From contig CAZCZR010000014.1 of assembly GCA_964503455.1 (NCBI GenBank), positions 1-26,151 of the forward strand: a stretch of 26,151 bases of DNA, in the 5' to 3' direction. The DNA comes from CAZCZR01 sp964503455. GTDB taxonomy: Bacteria > Bacillota > Clostridia > UBA1381. Below, in pieces: positions 21,244 through 26,151 of this stretch. Positions within the stretch are counted from its first letter, which is position 1, and each line of letters begins with the position of its first letter. A model generated the notes under the pieces. That model worked only from the letters and a program-made list of their open reading frames with translations. It was not told where the DNA came from and searched no databases. Both the position numbers and the translations under genes were made by a program.

Positions 21244-22518
21244 ATGAATATTGAAACAAAATGCGTACAGGAGGGCTACAAGCCCAAAAACGGCGAGGCG
21301 AGAGTCCTGCCGATATATCAAAGCACCACCTTCAAATACGACTCGTCCGACTATATGGGAAAGCTGTTCGACCTTGAGGCCGACGGCTATTTCTACACGC
21401 GTCTTGCAAATCCCACCGTAGGCTGCGTTGAGGACAAGATTGCAAAGCTTGAGGGCGGTTCGGGCGCTATGATGACCTCATCGGGTCAGGCGGCGACGCT
21501 TATCTCGGTGCTTACGATAGCGGGCGCGGGCGATAATATTGTCTGCTCGGCGGCTGTTTACGGCGGCACGTTTAATCTTTTGGGCGTAACGCTTGAAAAG
21601 TTCGGCATCTCCACTACCTTTGTGGATCCGGACGCTCCGATAGAGGAGCTTAAAAAGGCCGTAAAACCCAACACAAAGGCGGTCATCGGCGAAACTATCG
21701 CAAATCCCGCCCTGACGGTTCTGGACATTGAAAAATTCGCGGAGCTTGCGCACTCAAACGGCGTGCCGCTTATCGTGGACAACACCTTCGCGACTCCGAT
21801 ACTGTGCCGTCCGTTCGAGTTCGGCGCGGACATCGTGATCCATTCCACCTCGAAATATATGGACGGCCACGCCGTGTCGCTGGGCGGCGTTATAGTTGAC
21901 GGCGGCAGGTTCGACTGGGCGGCAAGCGGAAAATTCCCCGAATTTACCGTCCCCGATGAATCGTACCACGGGGTAATATATACCGAGCGCTTCGGTGACG
22001 CGGCGTTTATCACAAAGGCGCGCGCTCAGCTGATGCGCGATCTCGGCTCATCTCCGTCCCCGACGAACGCGTTTTTGCTCAATCTCGGCCTTGAAACCCT
22101 GCATCTGAGAATCATGCGCCATTCGGAGAACGCGAAAAAGGTTGCCGAGTTCCTTGAAAACGACAAGAGAGTATCGTGGATCAACTATCCGGGACTTGAG
22201 TCAAGCCCGTATAAGCCTCTGGTGGATAAGTATCTGCCCTTAGGCGCAAGCGGAGTCGTTTCCTTCGGCGTAAAGGGCGGAAGAGCCGCCGCGGTAAGGT
22301 TTTTGGATTCGTTAAAGCTTGCGGCTATAGTAACTCACGTAGCGGACGCGCGCACCTGCGCTTTGCATCCGGCAAGCTCCACGCACCGCCAGCTGACCGA
22401 TGAGCAGCTTCTTGAAGGCGGCGTAAAGCCGGATCTGGTAAGGCTTTCGGTCGGCATCGAAAACGCGGAGGATATTATTGCGGATATAGATAACGCTTTA
22501 AACGCCGCGCAAATATAA
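21244..22518 (+). CDS. metY: O-acetylhomoserine sulfhydrylase (Cys/Met metabolism PLP enzyme)
   Basis: 424 residues from the ATG at 21244, which has a GGGAG site; an upstream in-frame TTG at 21229 would swallow that site. The protein belongs to the Cys/Met PLP family: GYFYTRLANPTVGCVEDKIA, SSGQAA near 80-85, VDNTFATPILCRPFEFGAD, and the PLP lysine in HSTSKYMDGH (about K204). The insert between about 215 and 260 with YHGVIYTERFGDAAF, and the end HPASSTHRQLTDEQL, are typical of O-acetylhomoserine sulfhydrylases rather than cystathionine enzymes. It would make homocysteine from O-acetylhomoserine and sulfide. Methionine gamma-lyase is a less likely alternative. Confidence 0.9.
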   Translation: MNIETKCVQEGYKPKNGEARVLPIYQSTTFKYDSSDYMGKLFDLEADGYFYTRLANPTVGCVEDKIAKLEGGSGAMMTSSGQAATLISVLTIAGAGDNIVCSAAVYGGTFNLLGVTLEKFGISTTFVDPDAPIEELKKAVKPNTKAVIGETIANPALTVLDIEKFAELAHSNGVPLIVDNTFATPILCRPFEFGADIVIHSTSKYMDGHAVSLGGVIVDGGRFDWAASGKFPEFTVPDESYHGVIYTERFGDAAFITKARAQLMRDLGSSPSPTNAFLLNLGLETLHLRIMRHSENAKKVAEFLENDKRVSWINYPGLESSPYKPLVDKYLPLGASGVVSFGVKGGRAAAVRFLDSLKLAAIVTHVADARTCALHPASSTHRQLTDEQLLEGGVKPDLVRLSVGIENAEDIIADIDNALNAAQI

Positions 22519-22542
22519 TCTAAGCGCAGATTGCAATCTATC

Positions 22543-22579
22543 GCAAGCTCCATTTCAAGCAAGCTTGATGGAGCGTTGC
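22543..22579. other. intergenic hairpin between metY and the SDR gene
   Basis: GCAAGCTCCAT and ATGGAGC-G-TTGC pair with a one-base bulge. An inner CAAG/CTTG stem closes a CAAG loop. It lacks a clear T run, so it is a weak terminator, an RNA-processing site, or a short repeat element. Confidence 0.45.
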
Positions 22580-22605
22580 TCCGATTTAAAATTTGAAAGG
22601 AAATT

Positions 22606-23316
22606 ATGAAAAACGTTTTAATAACCGGCGCGTCGCGCGGCATAGGCGCGGCTTGCGCACAGGTCTTTGCCTCGGACGGCGCGCGGGTGTTTATAAACTA
22701 CAGGCAAAACGATGAAGCCGCCCGTGCCGTTGCCGAAAAGACCGGCGGCATTTTGCTGAAGGGCGATGTGTCGGACATGGAGGATGTTCGCCGTATAGCC
22801 GCGGAATGTGACAGGTACGGCGGCGCCGATGTGCTTGTGAATAACGCGGGCATAGCGTGTCAGAAGCTTTTTTGGGACGTGACGGAAGCGGACTTTGACA
22901 GGATGTTCGGCGTAAGCGTAAAGGGAATGTATTTCCTGACGCAGGCTGCGGCGCGAAGCATGATAAGAAAAAAGCGCGGCAGGATAATAAACATCTCCTC
23001 AATGTGGGGAGTCGCGGGCGGCAGCTGCGAAACGCATTATTCCGCCGCGAAAGCCGCCGTTATAGGCTTTACAAAAGCTCTCGCAAGAGAGCTTGGCCCC
23101 TCCGGCATAACGGTGAACTGTATCGCCCCCGGCGTAATAGACACGGATATGAACAAGCCTGTCGGGCCGGAGATCCTGGCGGAGCTTGCGGAGGAAACGC
23201 CCCTTATGCGTCTCGGCACGCCGGCAGAGGTCGCCTCGGCGGTAAAATTCCTCGCATCCGATGAAGCGTCGTTTATAACGGCGCAGATCCTCGGCGTTGA
23301 CGGAGGGATAATATAG
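22606..23316 (+). CDS. ymfI: SDR-family oxidoreductase, probable EF-P 5-aminopentanone reductase (YmfI-like)
   Basis: 236 residues, a classical short-chain dehydrogenase with TGASRGIG (cofactor binding, 7-14), NNAG (79-82), S132 in NISSMWG, and Y145/K149 in HYSAAKA. The SSMWG segment, CETHYSAAKAAVIGFTKALA and the PGVIDTDMN loop closely resemble the YmfI group, which reduces 5-aminopentanone on lysine of elongation factor P in Firmicutes, rather than FabG of fatty acid synthesis. The generic alternative is a FabG-like 3-oxoacyl reductase. It has an AAAGGAAA site, follows metY after 87 bp, and ends before a bidirectional terminator. Confidence 0.7.
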   Translation: MKNVLITGASRGIGAACAQVFASDGARVFINYRQNDEAARAVAEKTGGILLKGDVSDMEDVRRIAAECDRYGGADVLVNNAGIACQKLFWDVTEADFDRMFGVSVKGMYFLTQAAARSMIRKKRGRIINISSMWGVAGGSCETHYSAAKAAVIGFTKALARELGPSGITVNCIAPGVIDTDMNKPVGPEILAELAEETPLMRLGTPAEVASAVKFLASDEASFITAQILGVDGGII

Positions 23317-23381
23317 GCGCCGTACAGCCGCATCAAAATGATTTTCAAACGGCGGTTTGCGTAAAATCTCCTTTAAAATAT

Positions 23382-23428
23382 AAAAATCCCTTAGAACAAC
23401 CGTATTGCCGCTGTTTTAAGGGATTTTT
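23382..23428. terminator. bidirectional intrinsic terminator
   Basis: AAAAATCCCTTAGAACA (23382-23398) pairs with TGTTTTAAGGGATTTTT (23412-23428), 17 bp with one G-U, around a 13-base loop. It separates the convergent SDR and flavodoxin genes and can end transcription from both sides. Confidence 0.88.
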
Positions 23429-23468
23429 CGCACAAGCTTTTTCAAAATGCTGTTTTAATACAGCCGCT

Positions 23469-23897
23469 TTATTTCTCCGCAGCGGCTTTTCCGAGAGCGC
23501 CGCAGCTTATAACGGCGTCATCATCGGGCGCGTCGTTTGCGATAACGCTTTCGCACACCAGATTTGCGCCCGCGGCATTAACGCGTTCCTCCCAAGAGCG
23601 CATCCATTCGCCGTCGCCCCAGCCGTATGAGCCGAAAAGCGCGACATTTTTACCCGATAAGCTGCTTTCAAGCTCTGTAAAGAACGGCTCAAACTCGCTC
23701 TCCTCCAAAACCTCCGAGCCCATAGCCGGGCAGCCCAATATCAACGTATCGTATTCCGCCGCTTCATCAGCCGTTATTTGCGAAACATTAAAAAGCTTTG
23801 TTTCGCTGTTTACTTCCTTTGCTCCGTCCGATACCGCCTGCGCCATAGCTTCGGTATTGCCCGTGCCGCTCCAATAAATAATCGCTGTTTTACTCAT
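23469..23897 (-). CDS. flavodoxin
   Basis: 142 residues, a short-chain flavodoxin. The FMN phosphate loop is SGTGNTE (10-16), with AIIYWSGTG at the start. The remaining FMN-contacting segments are ILGCPAMGSEVLEES (with the Pro-Ala-Met-Gly turn) and FGSYGWGDGEWM (aromatic residues flanking the flavin). The cytoplasmic protein carries one or two electrons and often replaces ferredoxin under iron shortage. It lies 52 bp downstream of DUF3793, with an AAAGGAGG site, and probably shares its metal-responsive promoter. Confidence 0.92.
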   Translation of the reverse strand: MSKTAIIYWSGTGNTEAMAQAVSDGAKEVNSETKLFNVSQITADEAAEYDTLILGCPAMGSEVLEESEFEPFFTELESSLSGKNVALFGSYGWGDGEWMRSWEERVNAAGANLVCESVIANDAPDDDAVISCGALGKAAAEK

Positions 23898-23949
23898 TAT
23901 GTAAAATCCTCCTTTAAATATTATTAACAGGCTATGCCTGATAATTTAC

Positions 23950-24495
23950 TTATGCCGCGCAGAAGATCTGCGCCAATGTCCTGCCGTTTGACAGGCGCTT
24001 TAATACAGCCTTTCTGCAAATTTTGTATCTTGTGAACAGCTCCCGCGTTTTTTGTTCGTTATGATAGACCTTCCAGTCGCCCGCAAACAGGCACGGCTCG
24101 TGATTTATAAATCCGTATATATCGCATAGCGGATATCCGAGAAACGCGCCTATCTCGTGCGGGAAGCTCTCGGTTTTCAGCCGTTTTTTCAAAACATTTA
24201 TGTATGATCCGAGCGTGTATTCGCGCGGGTATCCGACACTTCTCAAAAAAGCCGAGATCCCGTCCTTTTGCAGATATTGCTTCAGCTTATCTTCTCTGTA
24301 AACCATTACAAGCACGCGTCTGTCACATTCACACAGTATTTCAAAGTAAATGCCCTTTATATTCATTTCTTTATTCAAACGGTTTATTTCCGGGTGTATA
24401 TTCGGAATTTTATCCTTATAACACGCGACAAGATTGGCGGGCTTTATCCCCGCCAGCGCCGGAGCGCAATGATAGGCAATTATTTTTTCAAGCAT
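23950..24495 (-). CDS. DUF3793 family protein
   Basis: 181 residues, soluble. Family markers are HCAPALAGIKPANLVAC at the start, CDRRVLVMVYREDKL in the middle, and FPHEIGAFLGYPLCDIYGFI (about 112-131) followed by CLFAGDWKVYHNE. DUF3793 has no established function; in Clostridia it is commonly coded near flavodoxins and iron transport genes. Cysteines and histidines in HCAP, CECD and FPHE could suggest metal or cofactor binding, though this is inference. A CAGGAGG site precedes the ATG, and the gene sits directly behind a promoter with a palindromic operator. Confidence 0.82.
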   Translation of the reverse strand: MLEKIIAYHCAPALAGIKPANLVACYKDKIPNIHPEINRLNKEMNIKGIYFEILCECDRRVLVMVYREDKLKQYLQKDGISAFLRSVGYPREYTLGSYINVLKKRLKTESFPHEIGAFLGYPLCDIYGFINHEPCLFAGDWKVYHNEQKTRELFTRYKICRKAVLKRLSNGRTLAQIFCAA

Positions 24496-24517
24496 ATGAC
24501 AGCCTCCTGTTATTAGC

Positions 24518-24533
24518 GTTAGTTATAACTAAC
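24518..24533. promoter_or_regulatory. perfect 16-bp palindrome, probable metal-regulator operator
   Basis: GTTAGTTATAACTAAC is its own reverse complement. It lies at about +4 to +19 of the predicted DUF3793 transcript. A half site, GTTAGT, also occurs in the promoter spacer. The shape resembles DtxR/MntR-family operators (TTAGGTTAACCTAA type), which would give repression when iron or manganese is plentiful. Confidence 0.62.
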
Positions 24534-24543
24534 CTCAATGATA

Positions 24544-24572
24544 AGTTTACCACGACTAACCGCACTTGTCAA
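24544..24572 (-). promoter_or_regulatory. promoter of DUF3793-flavodoxin
   Basis: Minus strand TTGACA (24567-24572), a 17-bp spacer and TAAACT (24544-24549). The start would be near 24537, immediately before the palindrome. Confidence 0.65.
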
Positions 24573-24627
24573 TACTTATTTTGAAATTTTTTTATTATTT
24601 TTGTTTTTTTCAATACATCGGAGGCTT

Positions 24628-26151
24628 TTACAGCTTCCACTCGCTGCTTTTTATCTGCAAATCCGCCATATGCTTATAGATGCCGTTTTGTTTTGCAAGC
24701 TCCCCCGGCGCGCCCTGTTCGCTGACAACACCGTCCGCGAGTACCACAACCTTATCCGCGCCGCTGACGGTTCTCATTCTGTGCGCTATGATCATTACCG
24801 TTTTATTTTTGATCAGGCGCGAAAGCGCCTCTTGAATAGCGGTTTCATTTTCCGCGTCAAGCGACGCGGTCGCCTCATCAAGCAGAATGATCGGCGCGTC
24901 TTTTAAAAACGCCCTCGCGATAGAGATTCTCTGGCGCTCTCCGCCCGACAGCTCACAGCCGTTTTCGCCTATCATGCTGTTATATCCGTCGGGGAGCTTA
25001 TCCGCAAACTCATCGCAATTCGCCAGCCTCGCCGCCGCAAGCACCTCCGCGTCCGTTGCGTCCTTTTTGCCGATGCGGATATTTTCCATGATCGTATTGT
25101 TAAACAGCGTAACCTCCTGAAACACGATCGAATAAAGCGACAGCAGCGTTTCCGGCTCTATACCTGAAATATCCGCGCCGCCGACGGTGATCGTTCCCTT
25201 GTTTATATCCCAAAAACGCGCGGCAAGCCTTGACACGGTCGTTTTGCCGCCGCCGGACGGGCCGACAAGCGCGGTCACCTCGCCCTGCTTCGCCGTAAAC
25301 GACACATTTTTAAGCACCGTTTCGCCCGTGTTATATTCAAAGCCTACGTTGTCGAATACAATATCATATCCCTCATTGCCGATTTTATCCGTTCCCGTCT
25401 GTACGGGGTGGTCAAGTATCTCGTTCATGCGGTCGATATTTGTCCTTGTGGATATTACCGCCGCTAAATTTTGGAGCGCGCCCTCCAAAGGCTCATACAG
25501 TCTTGACGCGACAAGCAAAAACATAAAGAACACGGGAATCCCAAGCGAGCCTTTTACAAGCAGTATCGAGCCGGCAAGCGCGACGGTCGCAATGCCGAGC
25601 TTTAAAATCAGACCCGCGCTTACGACAAATAACGCCGTTCCGAGTTCTGATTTTAATTTGCGGCTTTCAACTGCCTTGATTTTTTTATCCAGACCTTTCA
25701 GGTATGCCTTTTCCGCGTTGTTGGATTTCAGATCGCGCAGAGCTTCGATGCACTCCTGCACGCCTTCTTCAAGGTCTATCTTCGCCCTCATCTGCTTTTT
25801 GTTAAAATAATTCTGCACTCTCGCGGAAAACGCCACAATCGCGAACGCGATAGGCAGTACCCACACCGCCGCTACAGCCATTCGCCAATCGTATGTGAAC
25901 AGACCTATCGCAATCAGAATTGTCGATATAACAGAGCCGACAAGCTCCGGCACAAAATGCGAAAACGCGGTTTCAAGCGCCGCACAGTCGCCCATAATTG
26001 AGTCTGTCAGGTCCGCCAAGTCCTTTTTGCCGAAAAACGACAGCGGGATTTTACGAAGCTTTTCCGCAAGCGAAACCCGCCGCACTCCGCTTTCAATATA
26101 CGTCGCGAGGTATGTTCCGTTATACTGAAATCGGGTTACAATAAATATCAG
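24628..26151 (-). CDS. ABC exporter with fused membrane and ATPase domains, N-terminus outside window
   Basis: 507 residues are visible; the frame is open to the window edge, so the first membrane helices are missing. The visible membrane part has segments near 72-88, 91-110, 170-200 and 205-218. The ATPase has Walker A GPSGGGKT (about 297-304 of the visible part), Q-loop VFQEVTLF, signature LSGGERQ (401-407), Walker B IILLDEATASLD and the H-loop IAHRM, all intact. This is a type IV (MsbA-like) half-transporter. Such genes in Clostridia often come as pairs, so a partner may lie just upstream. It precedes the DUF3793 promoter with no clear terminator. The substrate is unknown; the neighbourhood makes a metal, siderophore or heme link possible. 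Confidence 0.9.
   Translation of the reverse strand: MIFIVTRFQYNGTYLATYIESGVRRVSLAEKLRKIPLSFFGKKDLADLTDSIMGDCAALETAFSHFVPELVGSVISTILIAIGLFTYDWRMAVAAVWVLPIAFAIVAFSARVQNYFNKKQMRAKIDLEEGVQECIEALRDLKSNNAEKAYLKGLDKKIKAVESRKLKSELGTALFVVSAGLILKLGIATVALAGSILLVKGSLGIPVFFMFLLVASRLYEPLEGALQNLAAVISTRTNIDRMNEILDHPVQTGTDKIGNEGYDIVFDNVGFEYNTGETVLKNVSFTAKQGEVTALVGPSGGGKTTVSRLAARFWDINKGTITVGGADISGIEPETLLSLYSIVFQEVTLFNNTIMENIRIGKKDATDAEVLAAARLANCDEFADKLPDGYNSMIGENGCELSGGERQRISIARAFLKDAPIILLDEATASLDAENETAIQEALSRLIKNKTVMIIAHRMRTVSGADKVVVLADGVVSEQGAPGELAKQNGIYKHMADLQIKSSEWKL

Overview
The window looks like a chromosomal contig of an endospore-forming Clostridia member (Oscillospirales-like is my guess from protein style). 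Pointers are GGAGG-type ribosome binding sites throughout, a SleB-type cortex-lytic enzyme, a YetF/DUF421 plus DUF4363 pair, a DnaI-like helicase loader, DUF3793, and glycolytic pgk-tpiA genes. No tRNA, rRNA, CRISPR array, insertion sequence or integrase was seen.

Region 1 (about 1-10900, all minus strand) is a compact siphophage-type structural cassette. In transcription order it holds a very small terminase small subunit, terminase large subunit, a tail-assembly chaperone pair joined by a classic -1 slippery site, a short tape measure, distal tail protein, SPP1-type portal, DUF4355-type scaffold, major capsid protein, three head-tail connector or completion proteins, major tail protein, tail-associated endopeptidase-like protein, and a SleB-type cell wall hydrolase cut by the window edge. 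The tail initiation block (chaperones, tape measure, distal tail) sits between terminase and portal instead of after the major tail protein. No lysogeny, replication or holin gene is visible. The cassette may be a prophage whose other modules lie left of the window, or a domesticated, gene-transfer-agent-like particle locus.

Region 2 (10901-13303) is an AT-rich divergent control region with a 17-bp tandem repeat, a membrane-anchored EAL c-di-GMP phosphodiesterase with a degenerate GGDEF domain and a consensus promoter, a bidirectional terminator, and a small membrane protein with a BamE/SmpA-like tail. Region 3 (13322-15739) is pgk-tpiA with its promoter and terminator, followed upstream by an independent promoter driving a structured RNA with no reading frame (candidate ncRNA).

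Region 4 (15754-20142) is a probable four-gene operon: OmpR-type response regulator, histidine kinase, YetF/DUF421, DUF4363. The kinase is split by a 100-N scaffold gap, but the same 55 bp lies on both sides. Collapsing the duplicate restores a single frame, so the gap is an assembly artefact. The yetF start codon lies in a 10-bp perfect inverted repeat. The operon shares a near-palindromic -35 element with a divergent promoter driving region 5.

Region 5 (20136-23428, plus strand) holds a DnaC/DnaI-like ATPase behind a leader terminator, O-acetylhomoserine sulfhydrylase (metY), and an SDR that is probably the EF-P 5-aminopentanone reductase. Region 6 (23469-26151, minus strand) holds a flavodoxin and DUF3793 gene pair behind a promoter with a perfect 16-bp palindrome (metal-regulator-like), preceded by a partial ABC exporter.
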